DNA of 64,000 bases from Vandiemenella viatica (Eukaryota > Arthropoda > Insecta > Orthoptera > Morabidae). The stretch's first letter is position 1; each line of letters opens with the position of its first letter. The position numbers and the translations under genes were made by a program. The notes under the pieces are model-generated. The model was given only the letters and a program-made list of their open reading frames with translations, was not told where the DNA came from and did no database searches. This document shows, piece by piece, positions 21,671 to 31,926 of this stretch. The DNA lies in the NCBI GenBank assembly GCA_031002005.1, contig JARYHS010011408.1, positions 222,993,473 to 223,057,472 of the forward strand. Reading direction: 5' to 3'.

Positions 21671-22578
21671 GTTAGAATTTTCTCCTTAAAAAGGAATGTC
21701 CATAAACTTTGCTAACAGTAATAGCGCAAAACTCATTCAGCTTCGGTGATCGGGCCCGACAATTGCTTTTAATCATAGGGGATTCCTATTTTTGAACCAG
21801 CCGCACAGTGATTAATACATAATATGTGGATAAGTGGATATTTTTATCTGTTTGGACATTTAAACTAATCTCGGCGCTATTTCAGCTTATTTTTTCTGTT
21901 TTGTAGATCTTTATGTGTTGAAACGGGTTCAACTTAAATCGCCCTTCACTGCAATTTCATATGACATGCCGTTATACTGATAACGGTTACACTAGATTTT
22001 TTTTTTTTTTTTAAAAAAATATTAAAAAAATGACTGAAATTTTTGCAAAATTTTCTGAATATCGTATTATTTCAAAAACGAATAACGTTTAATTATTCCC
22101 TAGTTTCACTTTTTGCATACTGTTATGACTAACAGAAATAACCATTTTTTACATACTTACTGATATATTCGTTGATAGTCTACGTTTAGTGTTGAACTGT
22201 TTATCTGGGTACTTCCTAAACTTCCCTGTTTCAACTAACTTCTACATAGAATAGAGTGCACAAAAACAACTCATAAGTACATTGTAGATTTTGAAGAAAT
22301 ATGTACTTTAAAAAAAAAAAAAAGTTAGTTTGCAAAGGTAAATGGAATTAAATCATTCCATGCAGCGCAATATATCGTATTACAATACCTCCCATTCGTA
22401 GCTTACTATGACAAAGCTATCTATGGGCAGAGAGCACAGCGAAAACTTACGAAAATAGCCGAGCATCTTAATAATTGACATTTGATTTAAATGAAGTTCT
22501 CACCTTTCTTTATGGCCGGTTTGCAATATTAATTGAAAGGTAAAACAAACTAAGCCAATAAGAGCTAAGCTTGGTATT
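21671..22578. other. AT-rich intronic stretch, nothing recognised
   Basis: It contains long T and A runs near 21999-22030 and 22310-22325. No other structure was seen. Confidence 0.4.
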
Positions 22579-22725
22579 CAAACCGAAGGTTGGTTGAATC
22601 CTCCCGCAGGAGGTGTACTTAGCCTGCTTTTGGAGGTAGGGTGGCTAGTTCCTTTCCTCCTTATCTAACCTAACCCGGTCATCCTACAGATAAAGGGGAC
22701 CTACAGTTTAACAGAATCCGAACCA
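22579..22725 (+). repeat. Dispersed repeat, 'CCGAAGGTTGGTTG' family
   Basis: It begins AAACCGAAGGTTGGTTG and continues CCTCCCGCAGGAGGTGTACTTAGCC. The first ~45 bp recur at 52793-52838 inside the P-like element, so this is a dispersed repeat, possibly a SINE. Confidence 0.55.
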
Positions 22726-22739
22726 CGAAAGCTTTCTGA

Positions 22740-23950
22740 TGTACTTCACATTTTCCAACGTTGTACCTCGATTTATTGCGACCTTGATTAGTATCTTCTC
22801 CGTCTACAACCTCTAGTCTCTTTTTACTTTCTTGCAGTTCCCATTTCATTTGATATTTTCATTCCTTCCCAGGACGTCTAACTGTCCTTGTTCCCCACAG
22901 CTGCCTATTCATATACTGCCTTGGTATTAGAGGCCTCACATGCCCAAACTACTTTAACTTTTCGTTACCCTTCCTTTCCTCCTTTAACAGGTCTACCTTC
23001 GATTCCCGTCTCACATCTTCATTTTTGACTTTGTCCAATCTGGGTGTCTGTAGAGCATATTTCAGAAACATCATTTCTAAAGCCTGCAGTTTACTTACTT
23101 GTTAGCCACACAACTCTCTAAACTGTGTATCTTAGTTGACATGACAAATGTCTTATATGTTAGTTGTTCTTGCGACATGCTTCATTTTACTTGGTGTTTG
23201 GAGGGCTTTTTTGCATTCTTCTGTTGGTGTTATTAATTGTTCTTTCACGTAGCCGTTTTTTTTAACAGTGTCACATATATTTACTGGCAATATTTCGTTT
23301 TGATTAATGGGTGTGGTGTCTGATTTTTAGGGTTTGTGTATTCGATTACTAAATTTCAGCCGATAGTTACTGTTTCATATACTACAATCTCTGTTTTTCT
23401 CCACAGATCGTCCATTCAACTTTCCATTCGCCTCTTCCATTTACCAACAAATTAACGAACACCACATATCTTAAAATTATAAAAACCATCGTGCCTCTTT
23501 ATTTTGAAATATTCATCCACAAACCTGTTTTTCTATTCACCCCTTAAGCGACGTTTTCGTTTCGCACCTAATCCATGCACTTAATTCTTTCGTTAGTACC
23601 ACATTTTAATTGCTTCGATTCCCTTCCGTATGGTATTCCTAAACTAGAATCTCCACTTCCATAAAGCGGCGTATTCATAGACGCAGTGTCCCTTTTGAGT
23701 ATCATGACCATTTTTGATACTGAAGGCTCGAATAACGTTGTTTTTGTTAGTTTTCTATTGATACTGGTCTTACTACAGTCACTGTGTATAATTTTAATTC
23801 CTAATTAATGAATTCTCTTACTTCTTCCACTATATCTGTTCTGCCGATTTATATTTGATATGCATTGTGGCTTGTTTTGTTGCAAAATATATCTCACACT
23901 CTTTCTACGACTGTAATCAACAAGACGTTTTCTTCCACAGGGATAATTGC
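22740..23950 (-). pseudogene. RTE-like LINE remnant
   Basis: The minus strand, with frame changes, gives a LINE reverse transcriptase C-terminal text such as LQALEMMFLKYALQTPRLDK, then NEDVRRESKVDLLKEERKGN, FGHVRPLIPRQYMN and RPGKE. This is the same signature order as the RTE-like copy at 10497-12300 (RxDxxRNE, GHVxR, GRPR). Upstream parts (about 23300-23950) are too decayed to read with confidence. Confidence 0.6.
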
Positions 23951-24046
23951 CTTTTAATGACTGCTTCGTTCAGTTTACTTTCAGGCGTCACCTTAGCGGT
24001 TTGAAGTCAGCTAGCGCATTACTTTGCTCCATTACGCTAGAGGTTT

Positions 24047-24268
24047 TTTTTCGCTTTACGCCTCGTCGATGTCGAGGTCATTAGAGGCTGGAATGGACTG
24101 GGTGCAAGGAGTGGGAAGGAATTGGGTCATGGACTTTTTGAAGGAATCATCCCAGTATTCACCTGGAGTGATTTCGGATAACAATGGAAAAGCGAATTCT
24201 GGCTGGCCGGACGGGTATTCGAACCCGCATCCTTCAGAATGCGAGGCCGGAGCTCACCCATCACGTTC
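24047..24268 (-). repeat. tRNA-derived SINE
   Basis: In complement: GCTTTACGCCTCGTCGATGTCGAGG at the left (3' end), GGAAGGAATTGGGTCATGG in the body, B box GGGTATTCGAACCCGCATCC at the right. Confidence 0.85.
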
Positions 24269-24849
24269 AATCATTACGGAAAGATTATATAAAAAATATG
24301 TAAACTACATGTTTTATGTTGCTTTTCTAATAATTTGTAATTTAAATTTAAACGATGCTTGTTATTGTAATTTTGGGTGATTGCTGCAAAGACGGTGGCA
24401 GACAAAACTATCCACTATTTCAAAACTGCCTGTTCGTTCTGGTTGTCACTAACAGCTGATACTTAATTTCCACCAACATTTGTAAACAAAATTAAAGCTG
24501 CGAGAAACCATTATACTTGCAAATATTGGAAACCAGATCACAAGAAATCGCGCGTGACTGATTCACATGGGAAATTTCCAAGCATGAATCAGCTTAAAGA
24601 CAAGTTCAACCCTAAATGGCATTAATCAATTCGTATAGAATTTAGCAACGCTACTTATGAAGCCAGCGGACGTGGTATATACTGTATGTCATTAGAGTAA
24701 TTATGAGGTGGATCTAATTCGAGAATGGTTGTAATGCAGAGTTACAGATGATACAGTTACATCAGTGCCTATAGGGCAAGCCATAAGTTTCATTTTTTCA
24801 TTTAACTAACAAATATAAAAATTATGATTGGCAATTTCGCTAACAACTA
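24269..24849. other. AT-rich intronic stretch, nothing recognised
   Basis: No supported feature. Confidence 0.35.
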
Positions 24850-25290
24850 AATGTTTGTCATCTGTCTCTCGACTGGTTTGTGACAGTCTTCCATCTCTTC
24901 CCATCTTGAGCTAATCTCTTCATCTCAACTTACCAGTTACAACCTATGTCGTCAGTCATCTGCTTTATATACTCTACTCTTTCTCTTCCTCCTCAATGCC
25001 TTCTTTCCACTAGTCCCACCACTAACAAGTTAACCAGTCCCGCATGTCTTAAAATGTGTCAGACAATCCTATGTCTTCTTTATGTTAGGCTCTTCAATAC
25101 ACTTCTTTACTCACTCATCATTTCCAAAACACATTCATTTAGTACAGTATCCGTCCACTTGCTTTTCAGCAACCTTCTGTAGCACCACTCTTCAAATGTT
25201 TCAATTTTACTTTTTTCTGGTTTTTTTGTTTTTTTGGTCTTGCACAAGTCCAATCTTCAGTTCCATGAAGTGCTGTTTTCAACAGTAGCA
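24850..25290 (-). repeat. RTE-like LINE 3' remnant
   Basis: The plus strand shows the pyrimidine-rich complement of the LINE 3' region: CTTCCATCTCTTCCCATCTTGAGC, TCATCTCAACTTACCAGTTACAACC, then TTTCTCTTCCTCCTCAATGCC. It is related in pattern to 1555-1805 and 22740-23950. No intact frame is left. Confidence 0.55.
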
Positions 25291-25465
25291 TTAAAGATCA
25301 GTAAAATGACGTAATTTTTTTATTCTCATTTAAATATCTTTACTAGAATGGTAAACATTTATGTAGCAGTAAACATAACATAGTTAAGTTCAAGATTATT
25401 TTAAAATTCCTTATGAAAACCATCGTTCTGAAGTGAATTCTATAGTGCAAAATGTGTCATCTCAT

Positions 25466-25864
25466 GGGAGTGTGCACAAACTACGTGGCTCGGTCTGGGG
25501 GGGGGAGGGGGGTTGAAGGGTTTGCTGGAAAGCTACGCTGCGCTACATGGGGGGAGGGGGGTTCCGAGCCAGGCCACGTAGCTTTTCGTTCATATTATTT
25601 GCCACAGTTAAAATGAGATACAGAACACACAACAGCTTGTGACCATTTATTTCCGCCACTTAATTATCCCCGTATGTAATTTATGATTGTCTGACAAGAG
25701 AAAAGAGTACAAAATGTCTTCCGGAATCAGTAGGGAAAAAGGCTACGTGCTGCGTGGGGAGAGGGGGGGGGGGTTGGCAGGGACTAATACCACGTTGGAT
25801 TACGAGGGGGGAGGGGAGGTTCACAGGAGGTCAAAATGGAGTTACGTGGTTTATGGACGCTCCC
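25466..25864. mobile_element. MITE with 'GGGAGYGTSCAYAAACYACGT' termini
   Basis: The left end is GGGAGTGTGCACAAACTACG and the right end, complemented, GGGAGCGTCCATAAACCACG, an inverted match over about 20 bp. The interior has G tracts on the plus strand (near 25498, 25550, 25760, 25805). No transposase. No clear target duplication. Confidence 0.65.
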
Positions 25865-25929
25865 AATGGTGAAGTAATCCACGGATCAGCCATGAATGTT
25901 GGTAACCTGTAATATTTTTTTTTTTTTTT

Positions 25930-27040
25930 TTAAAGTTCTATAAAAATTTCTTGTATTATTTCTTTTGAAGTCATCCTCAATATCTTGTATCCTTTTTCTA
26001 TCATATGAACGCTTTTCTTTTCTAATTTCTTTTGAGATTTGTTTCTGTACTGGGTGAAATTACTGCCATGTTTCTGTTGTTCTGTTACTATTGAATTTAG
26101 TCCATGCCTGAATCCTTCGTTCAATAGCCTCGTCACACTTCATATTCCACCATCTATGTCTGCGTTTTCTAGGAGGTTGTCGCCAACGCTTTACCTTTTG
26201 GACTGCATTTGTGAAGTCTTCCCAATTTTGTGCCAAGCATTGTTAGTGTTCCTCTTCTTACTGCAGGTTTGCCCTTATAAATCCTATAATTTTCCGTGTT
26301 GAAATGACTCTCGTCTGTGAATCGCGTCTTCTGTATCACAAGGATCTTAATGTGAAATTTTTGTAGTGTATTTGTAAGTTCTTTAAGTTTACCTACTTTT
26401 ATAAGGGTATTTGCATTGAGAAGCTCCGATCCTTCTCTTCATGATGTTCCTGGTCGCCCAGAATCCCATGACGAGGAGAATCCAGCACATTGACTGGGGC
26501 CTGGGGTAGGAGGTTATTTCCTTGTCGTTTCATCATCATTATTTGAAGTGGGGGGCATGGGCGCCGGGAGGGGGGGTGCGAGGGGGTGCACTTGCACCCC
26601 CCTGACATCCCGGGTCGCCCGTAAATTTGGGCCGATAGGGGGTGGGGAACACCAATTACAGCCCTGGTGCACCCCCCTGCATCCCGGGTGCACCCCCCCT
26701 ACATCCCGCATCCCGGGTCGCCGTGTGGGCAGTAGTAGATCTAAAAATAGAAAAAAAAGGTTGCCCGGAATTTTTGGGCCGATGGAGGGGGGGGGCACCA
26801 ATGCAGCCCTGGTGCACCCCCCTGGAAGCAATCCTGCCGGCGCCCATGGTTGGGGGTGATTGTGGTATACCTCATGTGAAGTATGCGGGTGTTACAATTG
26901 TATTGTTGAGTTCCAGAGGATAGCCAGATGGAAGGCTTTAGTGCTCTTTTGGTCCACGGGTGGTATTTTATTTCCCAACTGTCCTGCATATCTGCAGAAC
27001 GTTCCCACGTGGCGGATGGGCGACAGAAACCCCTCACCGG
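25930..27040 (-). pseudogene. LINE 5' region and endonuclease fragment, interrupted by a MITE
   Basis: Minus-strand text includes LNANTLIKVGKLKELTNTLQ, HIKILVIQKTRF and later NRTEKTW, RKEKRSYDRKRIQDIEDDFK. This fits the start of an apurinic-type LINE endonuclease followed, after a deletion, by the linker before the reverse transcriptase. The stretch to about 27040 is likely its 5' untranslated part, and the G-rich MITE (26556-26848) sits in it. It is heavily decayed. Confidence 0.5.
26556..26848. mobile_element. G/C-tract hAT-type MITE
   Basis: The termini are inverted: CATGGGCGCCGGGAGG at the left and, complemented, CATGGGCGCCGGCAGG at the right. Flanking 8-mers GTGGGGGG (26548-26555) and GTTGGGGG (26849-26856) match at 7 of 8 positions, as expected for a hAT-type target duplication. 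An internal ~55 bp unit (GCCCTGGTGCACCCCCCTG and flank) is present twice, near 26618-26672 and 26762-26823. Confidence 0.7.
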
Positions 27041-28301
27041 GAAACAGTTATTTGTTGATATAGGGTTTTATTTGTTGAAAAGTTGCGAGTTTGCATGAAT
27101 ATAATCAATAGGATTAATTGTTTAGGAAATCTTGAGCCTTCGAGAAGCATTGTCGGGTGCCACTGGTGCACTACGACAGACCTAACTGCTTGATTGTTGT
27201 CATCTGTATCGCGGCACAGTACTGAGGTAGCCGCAAAGCCTGCGGTACGTTCAGACTCAAAATTGCGTAAAAACGTTGTAAATCTAGTAAAAGTTATACA
27301 GAGGTGCTGTTCAGGAGATGTGGAACACTTTGGCATAGTATTCAAGTATTTAGAACTAAGTTTTTTTTCTGCAAGTTTTCGGGATGTGTCGACCCGTCTC
27401 TAAAGACCTCGCTGTTGAGAGACGTAAAGCAGTAAAAAAAAAGAGAGGATGTGTCGAAATTTAGTTTTTTTTTTTTGGCTGGAATTTTTGATTGGTGTTG
27501 TGTCAGCTAAGCCGAAGTGTGGTGAGACCTTGCAATCTTCGGAAAAGTACCTCTGATGAAATTATTTGCACTGCAAAATTGATTAACTGACGTCTCGGTG
27601 GTGGGGTAGAATCTTTTATGTGCTTTATTAATAAATTCAGACTGAACTTTCAGAAAATCAGCAGTGTTATCATTTGATAATACCAAACCACCAACAAGTT
27701 GCCCAGCGACAGTACGTAAATTGCGCCGTACGATAAATCAGCTGTTGTTATACCCGAGTTTCACTGTAGGACAGGCTTTGCCGCCCTAGTTTCGGTGCCA
27801 TGTCGCCCACCGTGGGTGTAGAGCCACTTTCGTCACACCATAAACTACACTCATCAGTATGTATTGATGTTTGGTCAGCTGTCAAGTCACGCCATGGCGG
27901 AATTTCCACCGCCGATAACAAATTACCGCAGCGCGCCCACTAGAGTCGCCCACTAATTACCACGGGCCAGTGCTACAGTTTTTAGACGTGACGGTCGGAG
28001 TGATTAATTAGGGTCCAATGTAATTAGCAGCTCTTTGCCGCTGGATTAAAATTAATAACGATTGCCCTAGCAACCTTGATTGCACTCCATCTCTCGTCTT
28101 GCAGAGGATGTCTTCCTTTTGTATTACTTGTCTTACAGCAACATCGTTCACGTTATGAACTAATCTCAACCAGCCTGCAGTTTTGGTATTAAAGTCACGC
28201 TGTATACCCATGCAGTACAGGTTGAAATTTCTGTTGCGGCGTGCCGGAAATCCTGTTTATGTATTCAGGCTATTTCCCTCTATTACCTATATATGCTGTA
28301 A
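27041..28301. other. Intronic stretch; GC-richer block 27830-28110
   Basis: No exon or transposon body is recognised apart from a short SINE 3' fragment. The block 27830-28110 is GC-richer and has several TAATTA-type motifs (TAATTACCAC, TTAATTAGGG, GTAATTAGC). It may be a conserved regulatory element. Confidence 0.3.
27390..27440 (+). repeat. SINE 3' fragment
   Basis: CCCGTCTCTAAAGACCTCG followed by GAGAGACGTAAAGCAG and an A tract matches the 3' end of the SINE at 28302-28552. It is not the usual GCGTAAAGCC variant, so it belongs to the same subfamily as that copy. Confidence 0.65.
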
Positions 28302-28552
28302 ACCGAGCGGGGTGGTGTAACGGTTAGCGTTCTCGCCTCGCATTCGGGAGGACGGCGGTTCGAATCCCCGTCCGGGCATCCAGATTTGGGTTTTCCATGG
28401 TTTCCCCAAATCACTCCAGGCAAATGCCGGGATGCTTCCTTCAAAAGGCCATGGCCGAATTCCTTCCCATTCCTTGCCCCCATCCTTTCCCGTCTCTAAA
28501 GACCTCGATGTTAAAAAGAGACGTAAAGCAGTTACAAAAAAAAAAAAAAAAA
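28302..28552 (+). repeat. Young full-length tRNA-derived SINE with 9 bp TSD
   Basis: This is the best-preserved copy in the window. It has a tRNA-like head with ACCGAGCGGGGTGG and CGGTTAGCG, a perfect B box GGTTCGAATCC, the full body, the subfamily 3' end GACGTAAAGCAGTTAC and an A tail of about 20. It is flanked by a perfect 9 bp duplication ATGCTGTAA (28293-28301 and 28553-28561). Confidence 0.95.
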
Positions 28553-28659
28553 ATGCTGTAACGTTCTGGTAGTTAAGTGTTTCAGGTGTGTGACTGTGGA
28601 TTGAAGAGTCACAGTTTGAAGCCCGATGTCAGCATTGAGCCTTGCATTCAGCTTTGATG

Positions 28660-28899
28660 TTTGCTTATGGATGTAGTCCACGTCGACGTCAGGTCAATGG
28701 AGGGCGAAATGAACGGATATGGGGCGAGGAAGGGGAAGGAATTCGGCCATGGGTTATTGACGGTGTCATCTCGACATTCGCATGGAATGATATGGAGAAA
28801 TCATGGAAAACCAAAATGTGGATGGCCTGACGAGAATTCGAACCCGCGTTCTCCAGAATGTGAGGCCAGAGCGTTATCACTCGGCCACCACACTCGGTT
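28660..28899 (-). repeat. tRNA-derived SINE
   Basis: In complement: CTTATGGATGTAGTCCACGTCG at the left, GAATTCGGCCATGGG in the body, AATTCGAACCCGCGTTCTCC B box region and ACCACACTCGG head on the right. It abuts the next, oppositely oriented copy head to head. Confidence 0.85.
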
Positions 28900-29103
28900 T
28901 GCATTCGGGATGGCGCGGGTTCGAATTGCCGTCAGGTCATCCAGATTTATGTTTTCCATAGTTTTCCAAAATCACTCCAGGAGAATGTCAGAATGGTTTC
29001 TTCTGCAGGGCCACGGGTGAATTCCATTCCTTTCCTTGCCTCCACTCCTTTCCTGCCTTTGATGGCCTCTATGTCGATAAGGCGTAAAGCCATAAGAAAA
29101 CAA
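28900..29103 (+). repeat. tRNA-derived SINE, head truncated
   Basis: It starts at GCATTCGGGATGG, so about 35 bp of the head are missing. It keeps the B box GGGTTCGAATTGCC and the 3' end GATAAGGCGTAAAGCCATAAG. Confidence 0.85.
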
Positions 29104-29224
29104 CACCAGTGACTAATTGTATTTGCTACAGTGAACCGTACCAAGCTTTTCTGCAGCACATCTCTGACTTTTCGCTGTTGCCTTAAAACCAACACAATGT
29201 GCCACCGTTTTTTCCATAAGTATT

Positions 29225-29530
29225 CTACTTCCCCCGACAGCTCATAATCCTCTTGGTGCTAGATGTAAGGCCGTACTCTTCCCGTTTTTACGAAAATTAT
29301 ACACCAGGCTTTTCCTGGAACGACATATTAAAAGAGCCGAAGCCACAATTTGTGGAGTACAAGTAAAGCCGCAGTGTTTGGTGTTTGTGAAAGCCACTCT
29401 GCAGCTCTCTTCGCTGTGAATGCAGAGCACTCTGACCAGTGACGTTTCGACCACTCCTATACGGTCATCGTCAGGTGCTATGTAGACTATTACACCTCGT
29501 GTGTTAAGGACCCTTTTCACATATCAAGCT
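29225..29530 (-). repeat. Penelope-like / retrozyme-type tail with hammerhead core
   Basis: No protein is recognisable. The minus strand carries a hammerhead core (annotated separately) within a moderately GC-balanced block, flanked by text resembling Penelope-type terminal repeats. The assignment rests mostly on the ribozyme motif. Confidence 0.4.
29445..29474 (-). ncRNA. Hammerhead-ribozyme-like core
   Basis: Minus strand: CTGACGA (29468-29474), GACC and GGTC form stem II, GAAA at 29445-29448, then ACGTCACTGGTC. The latter can close a two-pair stem III (AC/GU) followed by C, matching the U-H cleavage context. All invariant core boxes are present. Stem I pairing was not established. Confidence 0.5.
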
Positions 29531-29756
29531 ACAGTAGTGGCTGCTTGACCTCCATAGTTCATCACCACTTGACGACCGCAAAGGAAGCTGTCGAAATCTA
29601 GCATTTAACAAACAAAATTTTGGTGGCAAACCCGCGAAGATGTCTACAATCTTTGTGCGTAATGACGACGAAAATGTTTACTGTTAAAGATTGTCGCATC
29701 CCATTCTCTGGTGCTTAAGAAAAGTCAATAACACTTCTTATAGTTGGAAAGAGAGG

Positions 29757-29985
29757 ACCGAGGGTTATGGGTGCGCGATAACGCTCTCGCCTCGCATTCT
29801 GGAAGACATTGGTTCTAATCCCCTTCCGGCCATCCAGAGTTTGGTTTCCCCAGATGAAAGATGGGATGATTCTTTTTTTTTAAAAAAAAAACTTGATCGA
29901 ATTCCTTCCCGCTACTTGCTCTCAGACTTTTCTCGCCTCTAATGATCTTGACTTGGGCGAAGAGTAAAGTCATAAAAAAAAGGAA
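29757..29985 (+). repeat. tRNA-derived SINE, diverged
   Basis: The head is ACCGAGGGTTATGGGTGCGCG, the B box has decayed to GGTTCTAATCC, the middle is shortened (the CACTCCAGGCGAATGCC segment is mostly gone), and it ends GAGTAAAGTCATAAAAAAAA. Confidence 0.8.
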
Positions 29986-30096
29986 AAGAGAACTGGTACA
30001 AAAGGGATAAAAACTATTAATTTGACGACGAAGACTAGGTAGTTCAAGGGACATGGCGATTGTCTCGGAGCTGTACGATGGTGTGTGTTGCTGCAG

Positions 30097-30345
30097 GCAC
30101 CGCGACGGGGTGCGTCTACGGCCGAGTCGCAGGGTCATCATGACGCTGGATCACGACGGCGCCGTCGAGCTGGCGCTGGCCGCCGTGACGTCCCGCGACG
30201 CCGGCGTCTACACCTGCACCGCCAGCAACGCCGTTGGGCGCGCAGAGACCAGCGCCACAGTGACGGTACTGCCTGCGGACACCCAGGACACCGAGGACGC
30301 CCTGGACGAGCAGCCGCAGCCACAGCTGCTTGCTCCAGACCTGCC
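30097..30345 (+). CDS. Ig-domain muscle-type protein, exon 4
   Basis: This is a 249 bp exon between GTTGCTGCAG and GTGAGT. Its first G completes Trp with exon 3, then HRDGVRLRPSRRVIM, LDHDGAVELALAAV and the F-strand signature SRDAGVYTCTASNAVG finish the Ig domain begun in exon 3. It ends with a G strand (SATVTVL) and an acidic, proline/glutamine-rich linker (DTQDTEDALDEQPQPQ). The match of phase and domain halves across 13.6 kb is the main evidence that the four exons are one gene. It ends two bases into a codon, so a further exon lies downstream, beyond or unseen in this window. Confidence 0.85.
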
Positions 30346-30591
30346 GTGAGTACAACCACCTGTTGCTCGCAGTAACTATGTCCTACAAAACAGCGGGACA
30401 AGGTTCTAGTCCTGGTACCTGTGTACCAGCCGTGTTGATTGCAGTATTTAGGCAGTTTCCCGCCTTCATCTAGACCAGGGGTACGTTAGGCTGCTTCAAG
30501 GGGTCCGCGCGGTAATCTCTTTGCTAAGGTAATCACTGAGATAATTTTAAATAATTACGCAAACCTTACTATCGCCAAAATACATAGTGTA

Positions 30592-31495
30592 TACCAAAAG
30601 GAGTAGGACTGACTTTTTTTTAAAAAAAAGTATTGAAGATATCTTTACAATTCCTTAATCCTCTTCGAAATAGCACCCTTGGGCAGCTACACGCTTAGAA
30701 TTACGCTGCTGCGATTGGCCGTACGCCTTCTGGAAGTCAGATTCGTTGACGCTGTTGAGAGCCCTCGTCGATGCTGCTTGAATATCCTGAATCGAGTCAA
30801 ACCGCTGTCCCTTCAGCTGCCTTTTCATCTGTGGGAATTTAAAAAAAAGTCATTTGGAGCGAGATTGGGACTGTAGGCGGGGGCAACATGGCATCGCCGA
30901 ATCGGGCCAACAGTTGCCTTCCACATCCACTCGTCCAACGAAGGCTCGCATGAGCAAATCAAAGATCAAGACAATGCTGATCGTGTTTTTTGACCGTCGC
31001 GGGGTAATTCATAAGGAGTTCGTTTCCCCTGGGGAAACTGTCAGTTCGAACTTTTACGTGCAAGTGCTAGCCCGCCTGCGAGACCGAGTGAATCGCGTCC
31101 GACCAGTCATCTCCGCCAACTGGACTCTGCATCACGACAATGCGCCGTGCCAAGGCGCGCCGTCATCAGGCAACTGTTGGCCCAATTTGACATTGCCGCG
31201 TTGCTGCACCCCGCCTACAGTCCTGATTTGGCTCCGTTTGACTGTTTTTACTCACACGGATGAAAAGGCAGCTGAAGGGACAGCGGTTTGACTCGATCCA
31301 GGACGTTCAAGCAGCATCGACGAGGGCTCTCAACAGCGTCACCGAATCTGACTTCCACAAGGCGTACGGCCAATGGCAGCAGCGTAATTCTAAGTGTGTC
31401 GCTGCCCAAGGGTGCTATTTCGAAGAGGATTAAGTAATTGTAAAGATATCTTCAACAATTTTTTTTTTTTTTAATCAGTCCTACTACTTTTGGTG
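30592..31495. mobile_element. Fold-back mariner element
   Basis: The element is flanked by TA on both sides (30590-30591, 31496-31497). Its outermost bases are inverted repeats (ACCAAAAGGAGTAGGACTGA and its near-complement), but the inverted similarity extends about 245 bp (30592-30836 against 31253-31495). The right arm is the natural 3' end of a mariner transposase gene plus terminus. The left arm is an inverted copy of that same end where the normal 5' half should be. T/A runs adjoin both termini. Confidence 0.8.
30930..31433 (+). pseudogene. Mariner transposase, C-terminal half, frameshifted
   Basis: Plus-strand text: ARMSKSKIKTMLIVFFDRRG, VHKEFV-like IHKEFVSPGE, then NWTLHHDNAPC with the second catalytic Asp. 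A frameshift follows, then a PPYSPDLAP-like segment out of frame, then MKRQLKGQRFDSIQDVQA and SESDFHKAYGQW-like text ending CYFEED and TAA (31431). This is the mariner (DD34D) order. The N-terminal helix-turn-helix and the first Asp are missing, replaced by the inverted arm. Confidence 0.75.
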
Positions 31496-31497
31496 TA

Positions 31498-31926
31498 GAC
31501 CTGTATATTTTAAGCAATCTGTGTGTGTGTGTGAATTGTATCACTGTAATGCTGTGGTTGTGCGAAGCACACGACTAGGATGACTGCGTCTATTTATCAT
31601 TTTAGCGTATAAGGGATACGCGAGTTTGAGTTCTTTATTGAAGTACTACTAGAGGAAAAGTAATTGTGAACCACTGATCTAGACGAATGCTGGAACGGTC
31701 TGTAATCTCCAGCTCATAAACTACACATTTCAATTAGAAAATCCACTAATCACACAGAAACTTAATTACACGTTGCACAGACAGCTGGCAACATCAAAAC
31801 TATCCCCCTGGGATTAGGGTTAGCCATGATGGGGTCTTCAGTTCCCGTTTCCGTTTCCATGATTCCCACTAAGATGGCTGAGTAATCAGCCAGCTGGTGT
31901 TTGCGTTGTCCCCAGTAGGGTAAAGG
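31498..31926. other. Stretch without recognised feature
   Basis: There is a short TG repeat near 31521-31533. Nothing else is supported. Confidence 0.35.

Larger units (their letters stand above)
16531..30096 (+). other. Intron 3 of the Ig-domain gene (13.6 kb)
   Basis: The donor GTATGC follows exon 3 and the acceptor GTTGCTGCAG precedes exon 4. The phase across the gap is consistent (TG + G). The intron holds an inverted Tc1 remnant, a ~165 bp tandem array, several SINEs, a DUF4817-type transposase remnant, RTE-like LINE pieces, two MITEs and a Penelope-type tail. An additional small exon within the intron cannot be excluded. Confidence 0.6.

Noticed and set aside
26399..26859. Overlapping 60-105 codon ORFs rich in Gly and Pro
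   Set aside because: They arise from the G/C tracts of a MITE and occur on both strands.
28689..29020. ORFs across the SINE pair (for example 28661-29020)
   Set aside because: They are read through SINE sequence, and equivalent frames recur at other SINE copies.
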